In this document: positions 45,646 through 54,652 of the stretch, piece by piece
Numbering within the stretch: the stretch's first letter is position 1
How the letters are laid out: every line of letters starts with the position of its first letter
NCBI RefSeq assembly: GCF_900116175.1
Contig: NZ_FPCH01000001.1
Span: 994,501 to 1,058,500 of the forward strand
DNA: 64,000 nucleotides
Direction: 5' to 3'
From: Hyphomicrobium facile
Lineage (GTDB): Bacteria > Pseudomonadota > Alphaproteobacteria > Rhizobiales > Hyphomicrobiaceae
The notes under the pieces: generated by a model
What the model saw: only the letters and a program-made list of their open reading frames with translations
Database searches by the model: none
What the model was told of the DNA's origin: nothing
Position numbers and translations under genes: made by a program

Positions 45646-47825
45646 ACGCCGGGCTTGCCGCGCAGGCGCCGGGCGCAGAGGCGCGGCAGACCATCGTGCT
45701 TTCAGTCCCGAGCATCGTTTGTGGGAACTGTATCCGTTCGGTTGAAAATACGCTGCGCGCGCTCCGTGGCGTCGAGGCGGCCCGCGCGAACCTGACGACC
45801 AAGCGCGTATCCGTCGTGGTCGACCCGTCTCTCAGCTCCACGATCGACCTCGCGGCAGCTCTCGAGCGTGCTGGATTTCCCGCCGCGCCGTTGATCGAGA
45901 ACGCCGAAACGGAGCAGGCCGCGCGTGTGAGCGAGCTTCTCCCTCGTCTCGGTGTTGCCGGTTTTGCGGCCGGGAACATCATGATGCTTTCCGTGGCGGT
46001 CTGGTCCGGAGAGGTCAGCGACATGGACCGCTCCCTCATGGATCTGCTCCATTGGCTATCGGCGCTCATCGCGCTGCCGGCCGTCGCTTACGCAGGTCAA
46101 CCCTTCTTCAAGTCGGCACTTGCGGCACTGAGGTCACGGCGCCTCAACATGGATGTGCCCATTTCGCTAGGCGTGCTGCTCGCGACGGGCATGAGTCTGT
46201 TCCAGACGATGCGCAGTTCGGAGCAGATCTACTTCGATGCCGCGACGACGCTCCTGTTCTTTTTGCTGATCGGCAGAGTGCTCGACGAACGCATGCGGAC
46301 CAAGGCACGCGGAGCGGCCGAGAACCTGATTGGGCTCAGGGCGACGAACGCGACACTCGTTGCTCCGGATCAAACGACCAAGCTCGTGCTTGCGAGCACG
46401 CTCAAGCCAGGCATGATCATCGCCGTGGCCGCGGGCGAGCGCGTTGCAGGTGACGGGCAGGTGATCTCCGGCCAGAGCGATATCGATGAGAGTCTGATCA
46501 GCGGCGAAACGCGGCCGCGCGCCGTTTCGATCGGCGATCCCGTTTATGCGGGCACGATCAATTGTGGCGGCACCCTGCGCGTGCGCATTACAGCCGCGGA
46601 AGAAAACACGCTTCTCAGCGAAATCGGCCGCTTGATGCTCAACGCCGAGCAAAGCCGCGGCCGCTATGTACGTCTTGCAGATCGCGCCTCGCAAATTTAC
46701 GCGCCCGCAGTCCATGTTCTCGGGCTTCTCACGTTCATCCTATGGATGGCGCTCGGTGCACCGTGGGATCAATCTCTCACGCACGCAATCGCCGTTCTCA
46801 TCATTACGTGCCCGTGCGCTTTGGCTCTCGCCGTGCCCGCCGTTCAGGTCGCTGCGATGAGCCGTCTGTTCAGCAAAGGCGTTATTGTCAAAGCTCCTGA
46901 CGGGCTCGAACGTCTCGCCGAGATCGATTGCGTCGTCTTCGACAAGACGGGAACTTTGACGACCGGCGAGTTGCGGCTCGAGACGAGCCATGGCGTCGAT
47001 GTGGCTGCTCTGGGCCGGGCAGGATCGATTGCTGGGATGAGCAAGCATCCTTTCGCGCAAGCGCTGGCCAAGGCTGCACGTGCGGAGGGTATTCAAACGC
47101 GCGCCGTCGAGGGAGTCGAAGAAGTTCCGGGTTCGGGGCTCGTCACCACGTCCATGGGCTTCGAGGAGAAGGTCGGGTCGGCCGCGTGGGTTGGCGTCGG
47201 GGACCGGAACGCGTCGATCTGGTACGCGGCCGAAGGCAAGCCTGCTGTCGGCTTCGACTTCGTGGATGAACTACGGACGGACGCGGCGGCGTGCGTTTCT
47301 GAACTCCGGCACGCAGGATATCTCGTCAGACTGTTATCCGGAGACCGACGCGCCGCCGTTGCGCAAACGGCTGCGGCTTGCAGCATCAAGGATTGGACTG
47401 CAGAGGTTCGTCCAGACCAGAAGCTGGAGGTAATCGAAGTTCTGAAGGCGCGAGGATACAAGACGCTGATGGTCGGCGACGGTCTCAACGATGCGCCGGC
47501 GCTTGCTGCCGGACATGCCTCGCTGTCACCGGCATCCGCCATCGATATCGCGCAGACCACGGCGGACGCCGTTTTTCAAGGCGACGTTCTTCGGCCGGTC
47601 ATAGAGACACTGTCGGTCGCCAAGGCCGCACGCCGCTTAGCGCTGCAGAACTTTGCGATCGCAATTCTCTACAATTCGATTTTCGTGCCGCTCGCGATGG
47701 CAGGCTACGTGACGCCTTTGATAGCGGCGCTCGCCATGTCGGGATCATCGATCATGGTCACGGCTAACGCGCTTCGTCTTCGCTCGAAGGCATTGCGCCT
47801 TCCCAACGCCGGAGCATCGGCATGA
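45630..47825 (+). CDS. ccoI: Copper-translocating P-type ATPase CcoI
   Basis: This 731-residue P1B-type ATPase exports copper for insertion into the cbb3 oxidase. The N-terminal metal-binding domain has CGNC at residues 31-34, the membrane site is CPC at 394-396, the phosphorylated aspartate is in DKTGT at 438-442, and SKHPFAQAL and GDGLNDAPAL follow. The N-terminal region holds a single heavy-metal domain. I start at the ATG at 45630, within the end of ccoH; upstream in-frame codons belong to ccoH sequence. Confidence 0.96.
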   Translation: MEAALDAGLAAQAPGAEARQTIVLSVPSIVCGNCIRSVENTLRALRGVEAARANLTTKRVSVVVDPSLSSTIDLAAALERAGFPAAPLIENAETEQAARVSELLPRLGVAGFAAGNIMMLSVAVWSGEVSDMDRSLMDLLHWLSALIALPAVAYAGQPFFKSALAALRSRRLNMDVPISLGVLLATGMSLFQTMRSSEQIYFDAATTLLFFLLIGRVLDERMRTKARGAAENLIGLRATNATLVAPDQTTKLVLASTLKPGMIIAVAAGERVAGDGQVISGQSDIDESLISGETRPRAVSIGDPVYAGTINCGGTLRVRITAAEENTLLSEIGRLMLNAEQSRGRYVRLADRASQIYAPAVHVLGLLTFILWMALGAPWDQSLTHAIAVLIITCPCALALAVPAVQVAAMSRLFSKGVIVKAPDGLERLAEIDCVVFDKTGTLTTGELRLETSHGVDVAALGRAGSIAGMSKHPFAQALAKAARAEGIQTRAVEGVEEVPGSGLVTTSMGFEEKVGSAAWVGVGDRNASIWYAAEGKPAVGFDFVDELRTDAAACVSELRHAGYLVRLLSGDRRAAVAQTAAACSIKDWTAEVRPDQKLEVIEVLKARGYKTLMVGDGLNDAPALAAGHASLSPASAIDIAQTTADAVFQGDVLRPVIETLSVAKAARRLALQNFAIAILYNSIFVPLAMAGYVTPLIAALAMSGSSIMVTANALRLRSKALRLPNAGASA

Positions 47826-48007
47826 CGTCGCTTGCTTGGCTCATTCCTGCTGCGCTGACGCTCGGGATGATGGGGCTCGCCGCCTTCCTCTGGGCACTTC
47901 GCAGCGGCCAATTCGACGATCTCGAAGGTGCCAAGTGGCGCGCGATCAGCGATGACAACGATCGCATGGCGGCGGAATCGGATCGGAGCCGAGCCGACGA
48001 TGTTTAG
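47822..48007 (+). CDS. ccoS: cbb3 oxidase maturation protein CcoS
   Basis: This 61-residue protein has one N-terminal helix and the LWALRSGQFDDLEGAKWRAISDD motif that defines CcoS, needed for cofactor insertion into the oxidase. It overlaps the ccoI stop by 4 bp and the next gene's start by 8 bp. Confidence 0.94.
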   Translation: MTSLAWLIPAALTLGMMGLAAFLWALRSGQFDDLEGAKWRAISDDNDRMAAESDRSRADDV

Positions 48008-48692
48008 CGAGAGCTTCTTCAGCGGTATGACCGTCGGGCTCGCCAGCGCGTTCCATTGCGGCGCGATGTGCGGTGGCATTGCCTGCGGAGCTAACCTGCT
48101 GCTCGGCGCGAAAACCTCCGGAGATAGAAATCTCAATCTCCTATTGATGCAGGCCGGGCGCATCTTGACTTACACGGCAATCGGCGTTGCGGCCGGAACT
48201 TTTGGCGGTGATATCCTGTCTCGCACGCCGATGCAGAGCCCGATCGTTCTGCAATGGGCGGCGGGGGCGTCGCTGTTATGGATGGGGCTGGTGCTCGCCG
48301 GACTGATGCCGAGGCTGTCCTTCATCGATCATGGCATGGAGGTTCTCGCTTCAAGTGTAAACTCCCTGCTGCGTCCCACGGGGCAGAGCCGATACTTAGC
48401 CCCCGTCATGCTCGGCGTCGTTTGGGGGCTCAATGCCTGTCCGATGGTTTACGGCGCGGCGTTGCTGGCAACGCTGACGCGCACGGGCGCACAAGGCGCG
48501 ACTTTCATGCTCGGCTTCGGCGCCGGCACTGTGCCGGCCGTGATCGCATCAGCTTACGGGATCTCGTGGCTCAACAGGCGCGCCGGGGGAACGAGGCTCA
48601 ATCTTTTGGCTGGTGGCGCCCTCATGGCGGGGGGTGTCGCCATCGTCTACTTTCCGCAGCATTTCGCCAGTGTGCTGTGTGTTGTCAAATAA
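48000..48692 (+). CDS. TauE/SafE-like (UreH domain) membrane protein
   Basis: This 230-residue protein has about six hydrophobic helices. The N-terminal LASAFHCGAMCGGIACG motif and the later LGVVWGLNACPMVYGAALLA segment are those of the sulphite-exporter/urease accessory-like family that often closes ccoGHIS clusters. Cysteines within the membrane segments suggest a role in metal or thiol transport during oxidase assembly. The start at 48000 overlaps ccoS; the frame upstream is inside ccoS. Confidence 0.85.
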   Translation: MFSESFFSGMTVGLASAFHCGAMCGGIACGANLLLGAKTSGDRNLNLLLMQAGRILTYTAIGVAAGTFGGDILSRTPMQSPIVLQWAAGASLLWMGLVLAGLMPRLSFIDHGMEVLASSVNSLLRPTGQSRYLAPVMLGVVWGLNACPMVYGAALLATLTRTGAQGATFMLGFGAGTVPAVIASAYGISWLNRRAGGTRLNLLAGGALMAGGVAIVYFPQHFASVLCVVK

Positions 48693-48749
48693 TTTGGTCG
48701 CGGGGTCGAGCGGCTTGGAGAAGCTATCCAGCGGTCCAGCTGAGAGGCG

Positions 48750-49757
48750 TTAGAAGTCCAGGCAGATCTTACCGAAGTGACTTGCCCCTTCTTGCAGCCG
48801 GAACGCATCGGCGATTTCCGCGAGGCTGAAGCTGCGGTCGATCACTGGGCGAATTCCTGTCGCGTCAAGTGCGCGGATGAATTCAATCTGCTCCCGCCGG
48901 CTGCCGACGATAAGGCCCTTCAGGCGCGCCTGCCGAGCCATCAGTAGAAAAGTCGGGACTTCGCCGGCGAGGCCGGTGAGCACGCCGATCAACGAGATGT
49001 GTCCGCCGATTGCGACGGATGCGATGGATTGCGGTAGCGTGCCCGGTCCACCGACTTCAACAACGTGATCGACGCCGCGTCCGCCCGTGAGCTCGCGAAC
49101 GCGCTCGCTCCACTGCGGCACGGATTTGTAGTTGATGAGGTGATTGGCGCCGAGCGTGCGTGCGCGTTCGAGCTTCTCATCGGATGACGACGTGACGATC
49201 ACCTCGGCGCCCATCGCCTTGGCGAGCTGGAGCGCGAAAATCGATACGCCACCGGTGCCTTGAACGAGAACGGTGTCGCCGGCTTTCAGATGGCCATCGA
49301 CCACGAGCGCGCGCCATGCGGTGAGGCCGGCGGTTGTGAGGGTTGCCGCGTCGGCATGGCTGTAGCCTTTCGGCGCGTGGGTGAACCAATTCGCCGGGCG
49401 CACCACGACTTCGCAAGCGTAGCCATCGATGCCGTCACCCGGGGTCGAGGCGAAGTTGTCGACGTCCGGCGGACCATCCTGCCAAAGTGGGAAAAAGCAG
49501 GATACGACGTGGTCGCCGACCTTGAATTCCGTGACGCCTTCGCCGACGTCCTCGACGACGCCCGCGCCGTCGGACATCGGAATTCGTCCATCAGCCGTCG
49601 GCATTTTTCCGGTGACGACGAGGTAGTCGTGAAAGTTGAGTGAATTGGCATGAATGCGAACGCGGATTTCGCCGCGCCCCGTTTTGCCCGGATCCGCGAG
49701 ATCGACGAGGGCAAGGTTGTCCAGTCCGCCGGGTGCGGTGAGTTTGATCGCTTTCAT
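48750..49757 (-). CDS. NAD(P)-dependent alcohol dehydrogenase-like oxidoreductase (MDR)
   Basis: This 335-residue medium-chain dehydrogenase/reductase has LNFHDYLVVTGKMP near residue 42, DGAGVVEDVGEGV near 84, and a nucleotide-binding loop VQGTGGVSIFALQLAKAMGAEVI near 165. Catalytic zinc cysteines are not evident, so it probably belongs to the zinc-free quinone reductase/alkenal reductase side. It converges on the cco cluster and has no operon partner. The substrate is unknown. Confidence 0.88.
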   Translation of the reverse strand: MKAIKLTAPGGLDNLALVDLADPGKTGRGEIRVRIHANSLNFHDYLVVTGKMPTADGRIPMSDGAGVVEDVGEGVTEFKVGDHVVSCFFPLWQDGPPDVDNFASTPGDGIDGYACEVVVRPANWFTHAPKGYSHADAATLTTAGLTAWRALVVDGHLKAGDTVLVQGTGGVSIFALQLAKAMGAEVIVTSSSDEKLERARTLGANHLINYKSVPQWSERVRELTGGRGVDHVVEVGGPGTLPQSIASVAIGGHISLIGVLTGLAGEVPTFLLMARQARLKGLIVGSRREQIEFIRALDATGIRPVIDRSFSLAEIADAFRLQEGASHFGKICLDF

Positions 49758-50010
49758 GTCACGTGTTCCGTCTTCTCATGAGGCATCCCCCCGCGATACC
49801 GCAGGCGCGCCGTTCTCTTAACGTATCGTGTCACGATGTCGAGCGCGCCGAGCTTCCCGTTTCGGAATCAGGACGCTTCGTTCGGCTGCACGGCAGAATG
49901 GAATGGATTAAAAATCGATTTGTTTGCTGGAAAGCTTGGCGCAAGCCGGCGAACCCTTCGGCAAGGAAGTGGTGAGCTGGGCATTTCACAAGGAAGGCAA
50001 AAATTGATAA

Positions 50011-50033
50011 GGACCGCGTGATTTGAGCGGTCC
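50011..50033 (-). terminator. Rho-independent terminator of the 89-residue protein gene
   Basis: GGACCGC and GCGGTCC form a perfect 7-bp stem with a 9-base loop just after the stop of the minus-strand gene at 50041. On that strand the stem is followed by TTATCAATTTTTG, a T-rich tract, which supports intrinsic termination. Confidence 0.65.
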
Positions 50034-50040
50034 CACGAGA

Positions 50041-50310
50041 TCAAGCGCCGATGCCAAGAGCGATCTGCCCCGATCGCGTCTCCACACTATAAATCCCCAA
50101 GAACGTCTCGCCTTTGTGAACGCCTGTCGTTAGCCAGCCGTTGATCTCGAACGTAAAACCTTCCGCCTGGTCCTCGATGCGCGCGATCGCTGCGTCCGTC
50201 GCGTCACCCTCGAGAGTGAAGTGAACGTACTCCCTATCAGGGTACGCCAGCGCGCACCGCAAAGCAGGCTTATCGGGACCGTCGACGATCTTCAGCATTT
50301 TTCTGGTCAT
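50041..50310 (-). CDS. Small hypothetical protein
   Basis: This 89-residue protein has a mixed alpha/beta look: KMLKIVDGPDKP, REYVHFTLEGDATDAAIARIED and GFTFEINGWLTTG. It has no signal or membrane segment. A GGAG site precedes the ATG at 50310; twelve more codons are open upstream. A good terminator follows the stop. I do not recognise a family. Confidence 0.6.
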   Translation of the reverse strand: MTRKMLKIVDGPDKPALRCALAYPDREYVHFTLEGDATDAAIARIEDQAEGFTFEINGWLTTGVHKGETFLGIYSVETRSGQIALGIGA

Positions 50311-50388
50311 GACTGATACTCCGCAAAGAAAGCCGCATTCCTTCAACTGGATTTATCAGTTGGGGTTCCTCAGAAGGGTGGCGCTGCG

Positions 50389-51849
50389 TCAGCGAACTTC
50401 GGCCGCAGGACGTCCTTCAAGCGCAGGCGATGCCGGTGGCGGACCGAATAAATTCTTTGCGCGACGGACCTTTCCGGATTCCTCGGGGAGAATACGATCC
50501 ACCAGTTCGATGTCGAAGTGAATGACATTCGCGAACCCCTCAGTCGTCACCGACTGTTGGATGTACTCGCGGAGCTTCTCGGCGGACAGCGTCTGGCCGG
50601 GGAGCGGCGCCGCGCGAAGAACGAACCGGTTAACACCGGTCTGAAGAAATTGATGCTCGGCCAGCCTCGTCTCGTTGTGGAGGGCGAGGAGAAAAACATA
50701 ATACGGAAGATCGCGGATCTCGCCGTCGACGTTAACCCAGAATTGATCCTTCGATCGTCCTTGGACGGCCTTCACGAGCGGCAGGAGACTTCCGCAGTCG
50801 CACGGCGTCGCGCTGATCGTGACGATGTCGTCGACCTCGTAGCGGATGATGGGCTGAGCCATATTGTACAGGTTCGTGAGGAGCACCTTGCTTCCCGGTG
50901 TGCCGTTCGGAACGGGCTTGCCGTTCGCGTAGACGACTTCGAGGAACGCGAGTTCGTCGTTCAGGTGGCTGCCGTGTGTCGTTTGGCATCCGCAGGTGAG
51001 GGCCATGCATTCGGCCATGCTGTAGACGTTCGTGATGTGCACTCCGAACGCTTTTTCCACGCGTTCAGCGATCGGCTCGGGGAGCGGCTCGCTGATGTTC
51101 ATCATTTGCTCGAGATCGCGGGGACGCTTCAGGCGGCCCGCTTGGAGTTCGCGCGTGATCGTCTCGAGCGAGCTCGTGTAGCCGGTGATGAAGTTCGGCT
51201 GAAATTCATTCAGCTTCTCGACGAGCACGTCGGGCGGATCGAACACGGAGAGGCGCTGCAACTTGAGGAAGCGGCGGGCGCGCTCGGGGAAGTAATTGAA
51301 GAATGTACTGCTTGGATAAAACCCCGGCTTTTGCGTGATGATGGAGAAGCGCGCCGGATTGAACAAGCGCTGCAAGTGGGGCAGGAACCGCCGGCTCAAT
51401 TTCTTGCCGCGTGCGAACTGGGCCGCAAAGGTCGTCAAAATTGCGGGCTTGTCTTGAACGATGATCGCCGGTTGCCCTTGGCTTCCCGAGGTATGGCAGA
51501 CGGCGAATTTGTCTTTGTAGTAGGCCCCGATATTGGCGGGGTCCAACATGAAACGTTCAAGGTCGGCGCGGCGAAGATCGCGGTCGGTGAAGATGTCGTC
51601 GAGGTTCGCCATCATCTCGACCTTCGTAAGGGTTGGAAGATCAGTAATGGCGCAGGTTTTCAGATCTATGCCCTGGAACTTCTTTCGATAGTACGGGGAA
51701 TTGTCATAGGCATATCGCAACAAATGGCGGAAGCGCTCCTCCTTGGCCTTCGCGCGGGCGGCGAGGTCGCCCGGACGCGGGGGCAGGAGAGAGCGGATAG
51801 CAAGCGCCAGCTTCAGTTGATCGTAAGCGGCGGCGAGAAATCCTCTCAT
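50389..51849 (-). CDS. PaaK/CapK-like adenylate-forming enzyme
   Basis: This 486-residue protein resembles phenylacetate-CoA ligase and CapK. YRKKFQGIDL and the LPTLTKVEMM region start it. The phosphate-binding loop is CHTSGSQGQP near residue 118, and YSMAECMALTCGCQ and IIRYEVDDIV follow. Cysteines near CDCGS suggest the zinc-like site seen in the CapK group. Such enzymes activate carboxylates as adenylates or CoA thioesters, but no pathway genes surround it and the substrate is unknown. Confidence 0.8.
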   Translation of the reverse strand: MRGFLAAAYDQLKLALAIRSLLPPRPGDLAARAKAKEERFRHLLRYAYDNSPYYRKKFQGIDLKTCAITDLPTLTKVEMMANLDDIFTDRDLRRADLERFMLDPANIGAYYKDKFAVCHTSGSQGQPAIIVQDKPAILTTFAAQFARGKKLSRRFLPHLQRLFNPARFSIITQKPGFYPSSTFFNYFPERARRFLKLQRLSVFDPPDVLVEKLNEFQPNFITGYTSSLETITRELQAGRLKRPRDLEQMMNISEPLPEPIAERVEKAFGVHITNVYSMAECMALTCGCQTTHGSHLNDELAFLEVVYANGKPVPNGTPGSKVLLTNLYNMAQPIIRYEVDDIVTISATPCDCGSLLPLVKAVQGRSKDQFWVNVDGEIRDLPYYVFLLALHNETRLAEHQFLQTGVNRFVLRAAPLPGQTLSAEKLREYIQQSVTTEGFANVIHFDIELVDRILPEESGKVRRAKNLFGPPPASPALEGRPAAEVR

Positions 51850-52040
51850 TTGAGATATGCCTTCGAGATGGTTCCAGAGATCATTGATACGCGGCTAACA
51901 CGGGCGAAAAGCAGGCAACATCGTTCTCCAGGCGATAACGGCCGGTAAATCGAAATGTCGGCTCCGTCCTGATTTTTCAAGGATATCACTCCGATCCTTT
52001 TGGGCTGGGGTCGTTGATTTTGAGATCGTCTTGAGGCGGC

Positions 52041-52706
52041 TCAGCGGACGGTCGGTGGCCCTCCCGTGTGAAGGCCAGGGAGAGGGCCCGGTAGAGAAGC
52101 TTCGGCCTCGGCCTGAAGTTCCGCTTCGTGACGCTTTAGGTAAAAGAAGATTGCAATCACTATTCCAATTGCGATTGCAATCGCGATGACCCCGAGCGGT
52201 CCTTGTACCTCGTGAAAGCTGCGGCTAAAGGTGTATGCAGACATACCGACGATGCTCGCCCAAATGAGGCCTCCGAGTGCGTTGGCCACAAGAAATCTCG
52301 GCCACGCAAGCCGGTTGATGCCGGCCAGCAAGGCCGCGAGGAACCGAAGAACGGCAAAGAAACGTCCGAAGAAGACGACCTTGCCGCCGTGCTTTTGGAA
52401 AAGGAATTGACCGAGCTTTATGCGGCCTTCGGTCAATCCGACATAGGAGCCGAATTTCAAAACCAGCGGATATCCGAATTCACGGCCGATGATATAGCCG
52501 ATGTTGTCGCCGACGATCGCGCCGATGGTCGCTGCCGCGATGACCATGGCAATATTGCCGTCGTGAGTTGCGGCATAGATAGATGCGATGATCAGCACCG
52601 CCTCGCCCGGCAGCGGAATCCCCAAGCTTTCGAGCCCGACGATGATGCCAACGGTCCAGATGCCGTACGTTTCAAAAAGATGATGCAGCTCTGCTGGCGA
52701 TATCAA
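52041..52706 (-). CDS. DedA family membrane protein
   Basis: This 221-residue inner-membrane protein has the DedA core: GLESLGIPLPGEAVLIIAS near residue 24, GDNIGYIIGREFG near 70, and KVVFFGRFFAVLRFLAALLAGINR near 111, with the conserved FGRF.A..R motif. Members support envelope integrity and undecaprenyl- or phospholipid translocation. Translation appears to start at a TTG (52706). This is the second DedA-family gene in the window and differs clearly from the one at 14429. Confidence 0.9.
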   Translation of the reverse strand: MISPAELHHLFETYGIWTVGIIVGLESLGIPLPGEAVLIIASIYAATHDGNIAMVIAAATIGAIVGDNIGYIIGREFGYPLVLKFGSYVGLTEGRIKLGQFLFQKHGGKVVFFGRFFAVLRFLAALLAGINRLAWPRFLVANALGGLIWASIVGMSAYTFSRSFHEVQGPLGVIAIAIAIGIVIAIFFYLKRHEAELQAEAEASLPGPLPGLHTGGPPTVR

Positions 52707-53111
52707 TAGCCGTTCCTTTTTGGCGGGCTGACAAAAGGCTGTCGAGAGGTGGTCCGCTAATGGAGGATCATTGTGCCGATAATCAAGACTTTGGGAACGC
52801 GGACGAGAACCGCATCGACGGAATACCGACGGCTCCAGCTACAACGTGGGGCGGGTGGCCAGCAATGGCAGGCGACCGCTGGTCTTCGGCGTCAATCATT
52901 TCGCCGAATATGAACAGCGTACTTTATTTCAGTGTGCGTCTCCTGGCATTGAAGCCGATCGCGGAACCTATTGAAGGTTATCGCCGTATTAACAAATCCT
53001 ATGGTCGTGTCTGGCTGACAAAGAAGCGGTGCAACATGCCGTCAACCATTGCGGCAAATTGATCTGGCGGGCGGTCTTGCGCATTTGGAACTCCGATTTC
53101 AGAAATAGAGA
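52707..53111. other. Intergenic region with no confident gene
   Basis: A 100-codon frame from 52760 is open but has no protein-like pattern. Another frame across 52790-52970 gives a somewhat plausible ending (GRRPLVFGVNHFAEYEQRTLF) without a good start. I treat the region as non-coding or decayed. Confidence 0.4.
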
Positions 53112-54035
53112 ATGATGTGGGTGCCTAAAAACGCATGGGCCGGACGGTCCCTGTCGCATCTTCCGGCTGGCCTCGCCGGAGACGCTGCTTTTCGGCTCTT
53201 TTGCATGCCGGAATTATCGCATTATCGCGCAGCCAATCATTTGCAGCTTGCGCAGCGGGCGCGCTTTCACTTGCGCAATGCCCACTGGCGCCGGATTGCG
53301 ACGCCGGTCGCGGATATTCAAGCCTATGTCTTCGAGCCGGACCGCAGAGTTGCGTTGGGCACCGTGCTCGTCGTGCACGGATGGACTGGCGAAGCTTCAT
53401 TCATGACAGCCGTCGCCGAGCCGATACGCCGGGCGGGATACCGCGTCGTTCTTTTCGATCTGCCGGCGCATGGGCTCAGCGGCGAACGTTCGACCAATCT
53501 CATCGAATGCGCGCGTGCGACGGCGATCATTGGCCGTCACTTCGGTCCGCTCAGCGCAATCGTTGCGCATTCGTTTGGCGGCATGATCTCGCTTGTTGCG
53601 GCCGAGGGGCGGCAGCCGATGCCTCATGCCCTTGAGACGCCGCGTATCGTTCTCGTTGCCAGTCCGAATAAGCTACCGGAAGTTACGGGTGAGTTTGCGG
53701 AGCGGTGGGGTCTTGATGGCGCAGGACGGCGCGCGTTCGAGGCGCGGCTGGAGCGCATATCAGGCCGCTCGCTCAACTGCTTCACTGTCGTCAAGCTTTT
53801 GCGGGCGACGGGGTGCGAAGCCCTTGTCGTGCATGACCGCGAGGACCACGAGGTCTCGTTTCGATGCGCCGAAGAGATCGTTTCGGAAACTGATGGTGCG
53901 GAATTGCTGCCGTATGCGGGCTTTGGCCATCGCAATATCCTCTTCGCACCGCCGGTCGCGCGAACGATCGTTTCGTATTTGTTGAAGGCGGAGAATAGCG
54001 AGCGTCAAAGAAGGTATAGCGATAACGCTGCTTGA
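53112..54035 (+). CDS. Alpha/beta hydrolase
   Basis: This 307-residue protein has the alpha/beta-hydrolase landmarks: the oxyanion strand VVHGWTGEAS near residue 80, FDLPAHGLS near 113, the nucleophile elbow AHSFGG near 153, an aspartate in HDREDHEVSF, and the histidine in GFGHRNIL near the end. It has no signal peptide. The substrate is unknown. The start could also be the second ATG one codon later. Confidence 0.88.
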   Translation: MMWVPKNAWAGRSLSHLPAGLAGDAAFRLFCMPELSHYRAANHLQLAQRARFHLRNAHWRRIATPVADIQAYVFEPDRRVALGTVLVVHGWTGEASFMTAVAEPIRRAGYRVVLFDLPAHGLSGERSTNLIECARATAIIGRHFGPLSAIVAHSFGGMISLVAAEGRQPMPHALETPRIVLVASPNKLPEVTGEFAERWGLDGAGRRAFEARLERISGRSLNCFTVVKLLRATGCEALVVHDREDHEVSFRCAEEIVSETDGAELLPYAGFGHRNILFAPPVARTIVSYLLKAENSERQRRYSDNAA

Positions 54036-54196
54036 CTATATCGGTGGCCGGGAGGTCCCCAATTTCCCGGCCTTATCGTCTCGTTGATCATTTGAATTAT
54101 AGCAGTAATATAAACGCGTTCAGTCGAAGGATGTCGCGCGGCATCGTGCGATTTCGTCGGCAAGCAATGCATTGATCATTCAAGCGCCGGGAGAAC

Positions 54197-54652
54197 GTGA
54201 TGATCTCTCTGAAAATCAACGGTCAGCCCCGAGACGTTGACACTTCCCCCGACACGCCTCTTCTCTGGGCACTTCGCGATTTGCTCGGACTGACAGGAAC
54301 GAAGTTCGGATGCGGCATCGCGCAGTGCGGAGCCTGTACCGTTCATGTCGACGGCGAGGCGGTGCGCTCGTGTCAGCTGCCGATCGGTTCCGTCGGCGAA
54401 CGCGCGATTACGACGATCGAAGGCATCGGCGCGACGGATGCCGGTGCCAAGGTTCAGAAGGCGTGGCTGGATCTCGAGGTCATCCAGTGCGGCTATTGCC
54501 AGTCCGGGCAGATCATGTCGGCGGCAGCACTGCTTGCCCATACGTCCAATCCCAGTGATGATGACATAGATGCGGCGATGGCCGGGAATATCTGCCGCTG
54601 CGGTACCTACGTCCGTATTCGCGCGGCGATCAAAAAAGCTGCAGCGGCATGA
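54197..54652 (+). CDS. 2Fe-2S subunit of a molybdenum hydroxylase
   Basis: This 151-residue subunit of the xanthine oxidase family carries two 2Fe-2S clusters: CGIAQCGAC plus a further cysteine (RSC) in the plant-ferredoxin-like half, and QCGYC with CRC in the helical half. It passes electrons from the molybdenum subunit encoded next to the cytochrome. The start may be the GTG at 54197 or the ATG one codon later. Its stop overlaps the first possible start of the next gene. Confidence 0.93.
   Translation: MMISLKINGQPRDVDTSPDTPLLWALRDLLGLTGTKFGCGIAQCGACTVHVDGEAVRSCQLPIGSVGERAITTIEGIGATDAGAKVQKAWLDLEVIQCGYCQSGQIMSAAALLAHTSNPSDDDIDAAMAGNICRCGTYVRIRAAIKKAAAA

Noticed and set aside
49763-50021. 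Short plus-strand frames between the oxidoreductase and the 89-residue protein gene
   Set aside because: Two overlapping frames compete and neither shows a motif. A third frame ends in EPFGKEVVSWAFHKEGKN but has a stop just upstream, so only a fragment is possible.
50518-51948. 476-codon plus-strand frame opposite the PaaK-like gene
   Set aside because: It is a mirror frame of a well-supported gene and shows no recognisable domain.
52760-53062. 100-codon frame upstream of the alpha/beta hydrolase
   Set aside because: The composition is not protein-like, and another frame in the same bases looks at least as plausible; neither has a convincing start.
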